Of a DNA stretch of 64,000 nt, positions 25,236 through 33,691 are shown in pieces. Numbering within the stretch: the first letter of the stretch is position 1; each line of letters begins with the position of its first letter. Position numbers and translations under genes: made by a program. The notes beneath the pieces are model-generated. The model worked only from the letters and a program-made list of their open reading frames with translations. It did no database searches and was not told the origin of the DNA. Source of the DNA: Tenacibaculum caenipelagi (lineage in GTDB: Bacteria > Bacteroidota > Bacteroidia > Flavobacteriales > Flavobacteriaceae); the NCBI RefSeq assembly GCF_004363005.1, contig NZ_SNYH01000006.1, positions 124,001 through 188,000 on the forward strand, read 5' to 3'.

Positions 25236-26609
25236 CTATCCCAGTTTCATTAAAGTTTTTAATTGTTGTAATTTTCCTTTGTATGGAGCATATCGAGTAG
25301 GAATGTCTAACCAAGTTCCGCGAGAAACTACTCCTTTTTTGTGTGAAAAAGTGTCAAAAGTTTGCTTTCCGTGATAACCACCTATGCCACTTTCTCCCAC
25401 GCCGCCAAAAGGTAATCTGTGATTGGCAAAATGAACCGTAGTGTCGTTTATGGTTCCACCACCAAACGAATAACGTTGAATCATTTTTTTAGCAAATGAA
25501 TTTCGATTGGTAAACACGTATAAGGCCAAAGGTTTGTCGTATTTTGAGGTGACTTTTTCAATATCTGCTTCGTTTTCGTAAGAAATTAGTGGGAAAATTG
25601 GCCCGAAAATTTCTCCTTTCATTACTTCACTATCCAAACTAGGTTCGTCAATTAAGGTAGGAGCAATGTAGCAATCGTCTCTATCGGTTTGCCCGCCAAT
25701 TACGCAATTTTCATTTTCTAGCATGATGGCTAATCGGTCAAAATTTCTGGTGTTTACTATACGCGGGAAATCAGGAGAATTTTGAGGATTCTCTCCATAA
25801 GCTCTGAAAATTTCTTCTTTAAACTGTTGTATAAATTGTTCTTTAACCGATGTATGAATCAATAAATAATCAGGAGCAATACAGGTTTGTCCACCATTGA
25901 TAAATTTTCCCCAAACCAAACGTTTTGCGGCCAATTTAATATTGGCAGTTTCATCAACGATACACGGACTTTTTCCGCCCAATTCTAAGGTAACAGGAGT
26001 TAGATGATTTGCTGCGGCTTTGGCAACAATTTTACCTACAGGAACACTTCCAGTAAAGAAAATATAATCCCAACGTTGGGCTAGCAATTCAGTAGAAATA
26101 TCTACGCCACCTTCTACCACAGCAACATGATTTTTATCAAAGACAGCTTCAACAATTTCTTTGGTAATTTTACTAGTATTGGGTGTTAGTTCCGAAGGTT
26201 TTAATACCACAGTATTTCCTGCTGCAATAGCGCCTAATAAAGGTGCAAAAGCTAGCTGATATGGGTAATTCCAAGGGGCAATGATAAGTACAGTTCCGTA
26301 AGGTTCTTTATAAATTTTTGCTGAGGAAGGAAAATTTAGTAACGAGGGTAATACACGTTGAGGTTTGCTCCATGAGTGTATGTTTTTTATTGCCATTTTT
26401 AATTCAGCTAACACAATAGAAGTTTCGGTCATTACTGCTTCGTATTCCGATTTTTTAAAATCATCGTGCAATGCTTTTATAATGTTTTTTTCTCTTGCAA
26501 TAAGCTCCTTTTGTAATCTTTTTAAAGCATTTTTTCTAAAGGAAATATCTTTGGTTTGTTGCGTAGCAAAATAGCTTTTTTGCGACTGAACCAATTCGGG
26601 AATATTCAT
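25236..26609 (-). CDS. Aldehyde dehydrogenase (NAD(P)+), class 3-like, 457 aa
   Basis: The catalytic order is complete: APWNYPYQLAFAPLLGAIAAG (NAD-binding start), FTGSVPVGKIVA, LELGGKSPCIVD with the general-base Glu, and NGGQTCIAPDYLL with the catalytic Cys. The length and C-terminal IGGYHGKQTFDTFSHKK place it with membrane-associated fatty aldehyde dehydrogenases. It starts three bases after the AlkB stop, so the pair would oxidise alkane-derived alcohols/aldehydes to acids (an alcohol dehydrogenase is not adjacent). Confidence 0.93.
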   Translation of the reverse strand: MNIPELVQSQKSYFATQQTKDISFRKNALKRLQKELIAREKNIIKALHDDFKKSEYEAVMTETSIVLAELKMAIKNIHSWSKPQRVLPSLLNFPSSAKIYKEPYGTVLIIAPWNYPYQLAFAPLLGAIAAGNTVVLKPSELTPNTSKITKEIVEAVFDKNHVAVVEGGVDISTELLAQRWDYIFFTGSVPVGKIVAKAAANHLTPVTLELGGKSPCIVDETANIKLAAKRLVWGKFINGGQTCIAPDYLLIHTSVKEQFIQQFKEEIFRAYGENPQNSPDFPRIVNTRNFDRLAIMLENENCVIGGQTDRDDCYIAPTLIDEPSLDSEVMKGEIFGPIFPLISYENEADIEKVTSKYDKPLALYVFTNRNSFAKKMIQRYSFGGGTINDTTVHFANHRLPFGGVGESGIGGYHGKQTFDTFSHKKGVVSRGTWLDIPTRYAPYKGKLQQLKTLMKLG

Positions 26610-26612
26610 AAG

Positions 26613-27644
26613 CTATAAGTCTTGTAATTTTTTATTCATTATTGAAAACCATAATGGTGGAATTAAAGCAACGAGCATCATACCTGGATAACCAGTGGGC
26701 ATCTGTGGACTTTCAGGTAGTGATTTTAAAAGTTGATAATGTTTACTTCCGTTATAATGATGGTCGGAGTGACGAGATAAATTAAATAGCATTAGCATAC
26801 CAATTCTGTGGTCTGAATTCCAAGAATGGGTTCTTTTTACACGTTCGTAACGCCCTTTTTCGTTCTGTTTACGTAGTAATCCGTAATGTTCTATATAATT
26901 TACAGTTTCGAGTAATAAAATTCCAAAAATTGCAGCAGCTACAAAGGCGAATAGTGTTTTTAGTCCGAAGAAATAGAAAATGCCTACTAATAATAGAATG
27001 TTGCAAAGTGTATAGATAAGCATTCTGTTTTGTAGGTGAAACCAGTTTCGTTCAGAGTTTTTTAGACGTTTGTTTTCTGCTTCCCAAGCTTGATAATAAC
27101 TTTGAAAATGGGAACGAATCCAGAAAAAATATACTACTTCATTTTTTCTTGCCGTTGCAGCATCATTGGGAGTAGCTACATTAAAGTGATGTCCTGCATT
27201 ATGGTATGGTAAAAAATGAGTATCTAAAGATGTTAATAATAAAATTTCACCCAATAATTCATCAAATCGATTATTGCGATGTCCTAGTTCATGACCTACA
27301 TTAATACCAATAACACCACACATTAGCCCCATAGCAGAAATTCTTCCTATATATTCTAAGGTAGTTAATTCAATGTCTTTCATCATCCATAAAAACCAGC
27401 CTAAAAAAACTAATTGAAGAGGAACTGTTGTATATAATATATAGGTATACAGTTTGTTCTCTTTTTCTCGCTCTTCTTGCTCTGTGCTAAGATTTTCTTT
27501 GTCTGGATTGAATAGCAATTCAAGTAGTGGAACCAAACCAAAAAAAACGAGCAAAGGGAGCAATGTTAGCCAACCTGTATTGGTAAACGAAATGTAAACA
27601 GTAACAGGAAGTATTAAAATCGCTAAAAATTTAAGAGCTTTCAT
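26613..27644 (-). CDS. alkB: Alkane 1-monooxygenase-like di-iron membrane enzyme
   Basis: A membrane protein with about six hydrophobic helices and the AlkB histidine boxes: HELGHR near residue 116, HNAGHH, NYIEHYGLLR and LSRHSDHH. These coordinate the di-iron site and contain the NYxEHYGL phrase specific to alkane hydroxylases rather than plain desaturases. It hydroxylates terminal methyl groups of alkanes or fatty chains and needs rubredoxin, which is not adjacent. Co-transcribed with an aldehyde dehydrogenase (gap three bases), which supports hydrocarbon or fatty-aldehyde metabolism. Confidence 0.9.
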   Translation of the reverse strand: MKALKFLAILILPVTVYISFTNTGWLTLLPLLVFFGLVPLLELLFNPDKENLSTEQEEREKENKLYTYILYTTVPLQLVFLGWFLWMMKDIELTTLEYIGRISAMGLMCGVIGINVGHELGHRNNRFDELLGEILLLTSLDTHFLPYHNAGHHFNVATPNDAATARKNEVVYFFWIRSHFQSYYQAWEAENKRLKNSERNWFHLQNRMLIYTLCNILLLVGIFYFFGLKTLFAFVAAAIFGILLLETVNYIEHYGLLRKQNEKGRYERVKRTHSWNSDHRIGMLMLFNLSRHSDHHYNGSKHYQLLKSLPESPQMPTGYPGMMLVALIPPLWFSIMNKKLQDL

Positions 27645-27677
27645 CTTGGTTGAGTGAAATTTGTCTAAATATACAAA

Positions 27678-28364
27678 TTACAAACAAGCATCCCAAATAG
27701 GATCAGATGGAGTTGGAGCAGTAAGTTTTATTAATTCTTTGCTTACTGGGTGTGTGAATTCAATTTTTCGAGCATGTAAATGGATGCTTCCATCTTTATT
27801 ACTTCTTTTGGCTCCGTATTTTAAGTCACCTTTTATAATAGCACCAATGTTAGATAATTGTACTCGAATTTGATGATGGCGTCCTGTTTCTAAATCAACT
27901 TCTAGCAATGAATAATTATCTAAATTTTTAAGTGTTTTGTAGTGAAGTATAGCTTTTTTGCTTCCTTCAACTTCTTTGGTAAAAGCAGTAGATTTATTAT
28001 TCTTCGGATTCTTTTTTAGATAATTTGTTAAGGTGTCTGTGGCTTTTTTAGGTTGCTGTTGAACTATTGCCCAATACGTTTTTTTAATGGTTTTGTCACG
28101 TAACATTTTGTTTAGTCGTTCTAAAGCTTTTGAAGTACGTGCGTAAATAACAATACCTGTAGTTGGACGGTCTAATCGGTGAACGGTTCCTAAAAATACG
28201 TTTCCAGGTTTGTTGTATTTATCTTTGATGTATTCTTTAACAACATCTGAAAGCGGTTTGTCACCAGTTTTGTCACCTTGCACTATATCGCCTGCACGTT
28301 TATTAATCACTATAATGTGATTGTCTTCGTGTAAAACTTGTAAGTTTTCTTTTGTAGAGTGCAT
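27678..28364 (-). CDS. RluA-family RNA pseudouridine synthase, 228 aa
   Basis: The signature HRLDRPTTGIVIYART holds the catalytic Asp. The following blocks RHHQIRVQLSNIGAIIKGD and HLHARKIEFTHP are typical of RluA-family enzymes. The short form lacks an N-terminal S4 domain. The exact rRNA or tRNA position cannot be read. It shares the reverse orientation with engB, 31 bases upstream. Confidence 0.93.
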   Translation of the reverse strand: MHSTKENLQVLHEDNHIIVINKRAGDIVQGDKTGDKPLSDVVKEYIKDKYNKPGNVFLGTVHRLDRPTTGIVIYARTSKALERLNKMLRDKTIKKTYWAIVQQQPKKATDTLTNYLKKNPKNNKSTAFTKEVEGSKKAILHYKTLKNLDNYSLLEVDLETGRHHQIRVQLSNIGAIIKGDLKYGAKRSNKDGSIHLHARKIEFTHPVSKELIKLTAPTPSDPIWDACL

Positions 28365-28395
28365 TATTGATACTTCTCTTAGGGTAGGGTGAAAA

Positions 28396-29007
28396 TTATT
28401 TAAAATTCTCAGCTACATCTTCGTTTACTTGATCGATAAAGTTTAAAAATTCATCGCGCCCCATTCCTGTTGATGAAGAAGTAACAAAATTCATAGGTAA
28501 TTCTTCCCAGTAATTCAATAATTTCTTTCTATAAGAGGTGATTTGTTTGTTGAGTTTAGAACTTCCTAATTTATCAGCTTTGGTGAAAACGATGCAAAAC
28601 GGAATTTGGTTTTCTCCTAAAAATTGCATGAATTCTAAATCTATTTTTTGTGGATCATGACGAGAGTCAATCAAAACAAATGTACAAACTAGTTGTTCAC
28701 GTTCTTTAAAATAGTTTTCAATAAAGTACTGAAAAATGGTGCGTTTCTTTTTTGAAACCTGTGCATAACCATATCCTGGTAAATCAACCAAAAACCACTC
28801 ATCGTTAATTTTAAAATGATTAATAAGTTGTGTTTTTCCTGGTTTTCCAGAAGTTTTCGCTAAATCTTTACGCTCCATCAACATGTTGATTAATGAAGAT
28901 TTACCAACATTAGAACGACCAATAAAAGCGTATTCAGGAATACGTTCTTTTGGAGCATTCGTTACATTGCTGTTACTCATTACAAACTCAGCAGATTTTA
29001 TCTTCAT
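28396..29007 (-). CDS. engB: Ribosome biogenesis GTPase EngB/YihA
   Basis: G1 GRSNVGKSS, G3 DLPGYG and G4 TKAD motifs of the TrmE-Era-EngA-EngB branch, with the usual 200-residue length and N-terminus KIKSAEFVMSNSNV. YihA/YsxC assists 50S ribosome assembly and is usually essential. The upstream hydrolase gene ends 18 bases before it and the two are probably co-transcribed. Confidence 0.95.
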   Translation of the reverse strand: MKIKSAEFVMSNSNVTNAPKERIPEYAFIGRSNVGKSSLINMLMERKDLAKTSGKPGKTQLINHFKINDEWFLVDLPGYGYAQVSKKKRTIFQYFIENYFKEREQLVCTFVLIDSRHDPQKIDLEFMQFLGENQIPFCIVFTKADKLGSSKLNKQITSYRKKLLNYWEELPMNFVTSSSTGMGRDEFLNFIDQVNEDVAENFK

Positions 29008-29025
29008 AATTTTATTATTGAGAAG

Positions 29026-29790
29026 TTATATGTTTCTGCTTGTTAACCAGCTTTCTAAAATTTCATTAAACTCATTAGGAGTTTCCATCATAGCAGCATG
29101 ACCGCATTTGTCAATCCAGAATAAATCAGAATTGGGTAATAATTTATGAAAATCTTCGGCAACTTCAGGCGGTGTAACACTATCTTGTTTTCCCCAAATC
29201 AAACAGGTAGGTTGCTTCATATTGGGTAAATCTTTAGCCATGTTATGTCTAATAGCACTTTTAGCGATAGCTAGGGTTCTAATCAATGTGTTTCTATCGT
29301 TAATAACATCATATACCTGATCAACTAGTTCTTCAGTAGCAATCTCTTTATCATAAAAAACATCTTGTGCTTTTTTTCTAACAAACTCTTTATCACCTCT
29401 TTTAGGGTAGCTGTCGCCCATTGAGTTTTCGTATAAACCAGAGCTCCCTGTTAAAACAAGTGCTTTTACATCTTCAGAATAGTGTTTTGTATAGTATAAA
29501 GCGATATGACCACCTAAAGAATTTCCTAATAAAGTTACTCCCTCAAGGTTTTTAAATTCAATAAAATCATGTAAAAACTTAGCTAAGTTTTTAACATTGG
29601 TTTTAAGAAGAGGTAAGGTATATAGAGGTAATTCTGGAATAAAAACTTTGTATCCTTTTTTTGAAAAATGATTAAACGTAGAATCAAAATTACTTAAAGC
29701 ACCCATTAAACCATGAAGTATGATAATTGGACTTCCTTCCCCAGCTTCTGCGTATGTAAATTTGCCTTCTTTCTTTAAAAATTCAGTCAT
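29026..29790 (-). CDS. Alpha/beta hydrolase, about 254 aa
   Basis: The oxyanion motif IIILHGLMG, the nucleophile elbow LLGNSLGGHIALY with Ser, the acid in LIWGKQDSVTPPE and the catalytic His in DKCGHAAMMETP give a complete triad. The frame is open to 29814, but the ATG at 29790 (TEFLKKEGKFTYAEAG) gives the usual start. Substrate unknown; commonly esterase or haloalkane/epoxide-type hydrolases. First gene of the reverse unit hydrolase-engB-rluA, divergent from mraZ. Confidence 0.88.
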   Translation of the reverse strand: MTEFLKKEGKFTYAEAGEGSPIIILHGLMGALSNFDSTFNHFSKKGYKVFIPELPLYTLPLLKTNVKNLAKFLHDFIEFKNLEGVTLLGNSLGGHIALYYTKHYSEDVKALVLTGSSGLYENSMGDSYPKRGDKEFVRKKAQDVFYDKEIATEELVDQVYDVINDRNTLIRTLAIAKSAIRHNMAKDLPNMKQPTCLIWGKQDSVTPPEVAEDFHKLLPNSDLFWIDKCGHAAMMETPNEFNEILESWLTSRNI

Positions 29791-29923
29791 AGATTTCTGA
29801 TTTGACTTAACCACAAATGTAGTTCTTTTTTGTCATATTTTCATTTTTATTATTTCTAGCGAGAGGATGGTTTGGAAAGTTCTTAGGCTCAGTTTTTTAG
29901 CTAAAAAACCAAAACTTATTAAC

Positions 29924-29969
29924 AAAGTGGTAAAAAGTGGTAAAAAGTGGTAAATATTTTTTATTTTTG
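29924..29969 (+). promoter_or_regulatory. dcw operon promoter with three MraZ-box-like repeats
   Basis: AAAGTGG occurs at 29924-29930, 29934-29940 and 29944-29950, exactly ten bases apart. MraZ is known to bind phased repeats of this kind just upstream of its own operon (AAAGTG-type boxes in Mycoplasma, TGGGA-type in E. coli). A perfect -7 box, TATTTTTG (TAnnTTTG), lies at 29962-29969. The last repeat therefore occupies the -33 region, which is expected for autorepression. Transcription would start near 29976 and the GTG start follows at 29992. Confidence 0.75.
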
Positions 29970-29991
29970 ATGCAAACTATAGTTTCTTTAC

Positions 29992-30459
29992 GTGGTAAAT
30001 TTAATTGGAACATATGAGTGCAAGGTAGATGCTAAAGGAAGGTTGATGATGTCGTCAGCCTTTAAGAAGCAGTTGTCTTCTGTGTTGCAAGAAGGTTTTG
30101 TGATTAAACGTTCTGTGTTTCAGTCTTGTCTGGAGTTGTATCCGATGCAAGAGTGGAATTTAATGATGGCAAAAATCAATAAACTAAATCGATTTGTAAA
30201 GAAAAATAATGACTTTATCAGGAGGTTCACAGCAGGAGTGAAAATGATTGAAATGGATGCTTCCGGTAGGATTTTAATTCCAAAAGATTTATGTCAATTC
30301 GCAGAAATAGAAAAGGAAGTGGTGCTTTCGTCTGCGGTAAACATCATTGAAATTTGGGATAAGGATAAGTACGAAAAAGTAATAGATGATGCTGTTGTTG
30401 ATTTTGCTGATTTAGCAGAAGAAGTAATGGGTAATATAGAGGCAGATGAGTTATCATAA
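29992..30459 (+). CDS. mraZ: Transcriptional regulator MraZ
   Basis: MraZ (155 residues) has two SpoVT/AbrB-like repeats: GTYECKVDAKGRLMMSSAF at the N-terminus and KMIEMDASGRILIPKDL in the second half. It forms a ring that binds the phased repeats upstream. It starts with GTG. First gene of the division and cell wall cluster; its last 14 bases overlap rsmH. It probably represses its own operon. Confidence 0.95.
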   Translation: MVNLIGTYECKVDAKGRLMMSSAFKKQLSSVLQEGFVIKRSVFQSCLELYPMQEWNLMMAKINKLNRFVKKNNDFIRRFTAGVKMIEMDASGRILIPKDLCQFAEIEKEVVLSSAVNIIEIWDKDKYEKVIDDAVVDFADLAEEVMGNIEADELS

Positions 30460-31342
30460 TCCAGTTTTGTTGAAGGAAAGTGTAGATGCACTTAATATAA
30501 AAGAAGATGGTGTGTATGTTGATGTGACTTTCGGAGGTGGAGGTCATTCGCGAGAAATATTAAGTCGATTGGGTGATAAAGGAAGGTTGTTTGCTTTTGA
30601 TCAAGATCCAGATGCACAACAAAATAAAATTGACGATCCGCGTTTTGTGTTGATTGGTGAAAATTTCAGATTCATTTCTAGGTTTCTGCGTTTTTACGGG
30701 GTGAAAAAGGTAGATGGTGTGTTGGCTGATTTAGGCGTGTCGTCGCATCAGTTTGATGAAGCTGAGAGAGGGTTTTCTACTCGTTTTGATGCCGATTTGG
30801 ATATGCGAATGGATCAGAAGTCTGAGTTGTCTGGAAAAAAAATCATCAACACTTATAGTGAAGAGCAATTATCAGATATGTTGTTTTTGTATGGTGAATT
30901 AAGAAATGCACGAACACTAGCGAAAACAATTGTAGAAGCAAGAGGAGAAAGGGAAATCAAAACAAGTTTTGATTTAAAAGAAGTGTTGCAAAGATTTCTT
31001 CCGAAGGCAAAAGAGCATAAGATTCTAGCGCAGATTTTTCAGGCGATACGTATTGAGGTGAATCAAGAATTAGAAGTGTTGAAAGAATTTTTAGAGCAGA
31101 TTCCTCAGTTGTTGAATGAAGATGGTAGGTTAAGTGTGATTTCTTATCACTCATTGGAGGATAGGTTGGTAAAACGATTTATACGGACGGGGTTGTTTAG
31201 TGGTGAGCCTGAAAAAGATTTTTATGGAAACACAAATGAGCCGTTAAAAAAAGTTGGTAAAATGATTGTGCCAACAAAAGAAGAAATAAAGGAGAATAAC
31301 AGAGCACGTAGTGCTAAATTAAGAATAGCAACGCTAAAGTAA
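30446..31342 (+). CDS. rsmH: 16S rRNA (cytosine1402-N4)-methyltransferase
   Basis: Formerly MraW. The SAM-binding start VYVDVTFGGGGHSREIL, the phrase GVLADLGVSSHQFDEAERGFS and SYHSLEDRLVKRFIR are diagnostic. It methylates C1402 in the ribosomal decoding centre with RsmI. Normal length (298). It overlaps mraZ by 14 bases and its stop overlaps the ftsL start codon by one base. Confidence 0.97.
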   Translation: MSYHNPVLLKESVDALNIKEDGVYVDVTFGGGGHSREILSRLGDKGRLFAFDQDPDAQQNKIDDPRFVLIGENFRFISRFLRFYGVKKVDGVLADLGVSSHQFDEAERGFSTRFDADLDMRMDQKSELSGKKIINTYSEEQLSDMLFLYGELRNARTLAKTIVEARGEREIKTSFDLKEVLQRFLPKAKEHKILAQIFQAIRIEVNQELEVLKEFLEQIPQLLNEDGRLSVISYHSLEDRLVKRFIRTGLFSGEPEKDFYGNTNEPLKKVGKMIVPTKEEIKENNRARSAKLRIATLK

Positions 31343-31671
31343 TGTCTAAGGTAAGAAAAGGAATTTACGATTTTTTGAGAGGAAGTTTTCTTACGGATGA
31401 AAGCTCTTTTAAAAATTGGCGGATTTTAATTTTTGTAGTTATACTGCTGTTGGTAATGATTTACAGTGCGCATAGTGCAGATGCAAAAGTGGTTCAAATC
31501 GCTGAGTTGAATAAGAAAAAAAGAGAGTTGCGGGCTGAAGATGTAGATACGAGTACACAGCTAATGCGAATGAAGTTAGAAAGTAGTATTCGAGATAGGG
31601 TAAAAAATAAAGGGTTGTCACCTGCAAAGACGCCTCCTCAAAAAATAAAAGTAACATATAATAAAGAATAA
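31342..31671 (+). CDS. ftsL: FtsL-like division protein, 109 aa
   Basis: A short cytoplasmic head, one membrane helix (ILIFVVILLLVMIYSAH) and a periplasmic coiled coil (AELNKKKRELRAEDVDTSTQ) give the bitopic FtsL layout. The sequence itself is poorly conserved in the family; its position between rsmH and ftsI is what identifies it. It would bind FtsB/FtsQ partners and activate FtsWI. Confidence 0.85.
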   Translation: MSKVRKGIYDFLRGSFLTDESSFKNWRILIFVVILLLVMIYSAHSADAKVVQIAELNKKKRELRAEDVDTSTQLMRMKLESSIRDRVKNKGLSPAKTPPQKIKVTYNKE

Positions 31672-31678
31672 TATAAAA

Positions 31679-33691
31679 ATGGTAGTAAAAAAAAGCATAT
31701 TAAACAAACTCTATGTGATAGTTGTTTTAATGACGCTTTTCTTTGTTGTTATCGTTTTTAGATTATTCAAACTTCAATATATAGAGGGAGATAAGTATCG
31801 TAAGCTATCACAAGAAAAGACGGTAAAAAACGACACTATTTTTGCGAATAGAGGAAATGTATATGCGGCAGATGGAAATTTGTTAGCAACCTCAATGTCT
31901 AAATTTACCATTCGTATGGATGTTGTGGCGGTAGATTCAGAGGTTTTTGAAAAAAATATCCGCGCGTTATCAGAATCGCTTTCTGGTTTGTTGGGGAAAC
32001 CAGCGAGTTACTATCAAAATAAATTAAGAGAAGCAAAAAAACGTAAGAATCGTTATTTGCTAATTGCTCGAAATGTGGGGTACAACGATTATGTTCGAAT
32101 GAAGAGCTTCCCAATTTTTAATCGAGGAGTGTATAGAGGTGGTTTTATAGCGGAACAAAAAACAGTTCGAGTGCACCCAATAGGGAAAATTGCTGAACGT
32201 ACCATTGGGTATGATGATTATAGAGGGGGGGCAGGAATAGAAGGAGCTTTTGCTGATTATATGGAAGGAGAAAATGGGTGGCGTTTAAAACAAAAAATAG
32301 CTAAGGGGCAATGGAAGCCGATTAATGATGTGAATGAAAAGGAGCCTGTAGATGGAAGTGATATAATTACTACGATAGATGTGAATATTCAAGATATTAC
32401 ACATCATGCTCTGTTAAGGCAAATGGAGAATTTTGAAGCAGATCACGGTTGTGCTGTAGTGATGGAGGTTGAAACTGGGAAGATTAGAGCGATTGCAAAC
32501 TTGGGAAGAACATCTAAAGGGAAATATTACGAAAAGAGAAACTATGCTGTTTGGGAAAGTCACGAGCCTGGATCAACATTTAAACTTGCGAGTTTAATGG
32601 TTGCTTTAGAAGATAAGGTAGCAGATACGTCAACAGTAGTCGATTGTGAGAAAGGAAGAATTTACATAAATAACCGAAAGGTAGAAGATAGTAAAAGAGG
32701 AGGTCATGGAAAAATATCACTGGGACGTGTGTTTGAAGTTTCTTCGAATGTGGGAGTGGTAAAAGTGATACAGAAGTATTACGATAAAAATCCTAAAAAG
32801 TTTACCGATAAAATTAAATCATTTGGTTTAGATCAAATGACGGGTGTTAAAATAAAAGGAGAAGGGAAGCCTTATATTCCAAACCCCTCAGAAAAAAGTT
32901 GGAGTCCAACTTCGTTAGAATGGATGGCTTGGGGATATGGGGTTTCTCTTACTCCTTTGCAAACATTAGCATTTTATAATGCGGTAGCTAATAACGGAAA
33001 ATTGGTAAAACCATATTTTGTTAAAGAGCTGCGAGTAGGAGGAGAAGTAGAACAACGTTTCGGTACAGAAGTGTTGAAAGAAAAAATAGCTTCTCAAGAA
33101 ACGTTGGATAAAATGAGAAAAGTAATGGAGAATACTATAAAGTATGGAACAGGGAAAGAAATATATTCTCCAAATTTTTCAATGGCAGGAAAAACAGGGA
33201 CGGCAAAAAAGTATATACCAAGAATTAAGAATGCTAAAGGAGAATATGAAGGAGGGTATTATTCAAATGAAAAATATGTGGCTTCATTTGCAGGTTTTTT
33301 TCCAGCAGACGAACCTAAGTATTCTTGTATAGTGGTTGTGCATAGTCCTAAAAAAGAAAAAGGGTATTATGGAGCAACTGTTGCAGCTCCTATCTTTAAA
33401 GAAATAGCTCAAAAGATTTATACATCAACTGTAGTTAATAAACAAAACGTGTCTGATGAAATTTCAGATGAAGCTATTGAAAAAGAATACCAAGAATATT
33501 ATCAAAAATTGAGAAAATACAAAACAATTATGCCTAAAGTGATAGGTATGAGTGGTATGGATGCTGTTGCTTTGTTGGAAAATATGGGGTTGAAAGTAAA
33601 GTTTTCAGGAACGGGAAAAGTAACAGAGCAGTCAATAGACAATGGTGAAAAAGTACAAAAAGGAGCAATTGTACATTTAAAATTATCATAA
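31679..33691 (+). CDS. ftsI: Septal peptidoglycan transpeptidase (penicillin-binding protein FtsI)
   Basis: A single N-terminal membrane anchor (LYVIVVLMTLFFVVIVFRLF), a PBP dimerisation domain and a transpeptidase domain with SxxK (GSTFK, Ser299), SxN (SSNVG) and KTG (AGKTGTAKK, Lys505). A PASTA domain closes the protein (MPKVIGMSGMDAVALLENMG), as in Bacteroidetes and Gram-positive enzymes but not in E. coli FtsI. It cross-links septal murein with FtsW. The murE start follows at once. Confidence 0.96.
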   Translation: MVVKKSILNKLYVIVVLMTLFFVVIVFRLFKLQYIEGDKYRKLSQEKTVKNDTIFANRGNVYAADGNLLATSMSKFTIRMDVVAVDSEVFEKNIRALSESLSGLLGKPASYYQNKLREAKKRKNRYLLIARNVGYNDYVRMKSFPIFNRGVYRGGFIAEQKTVRVHPIGKIAERTIGYDDYRGGAGIEGAFADYMEGENGWRLKQKIAKGQWKPINDVNEKEPVDGSDIITTIDVNIQDITHHALLRQMENFEADHGCAVVMEVETGKIRAIANLGRTSKGKYYEKRNYAVWESHEPGSTFKLASLMVALEDKVADTSTVVDCEKGRIYINNRKVEDSKRGGHGKISLGRVFEVSSNVGVVKVIQKYYDKNPKKFTDKIKSFGLDQMTGVKIKGEGKPYIPNPSEKSWSPTSLEWMAWGYGVSLTPLQTLAFYNAVANNGKLVKPYFVKELRVGGEVEQRFGTEVLKEKIASQETLDKMRKVMENTIKYGTGKEIYSPNFSMAGKTGTAKKYIPRIKNAKGEYEGGYYSNEKYVASFAGFFPADEPKYSCIVVVHSPKKEKGYYGATVAAPIFKEIAQKIYTSTVVNKQNVSDEISDEAIEKEYQEYYQKLRKYKTIMPKVIGMSGMDAVALLENMGLKVKFSGTGKVTEQSIDNGEKVQKGAIVHLKLS

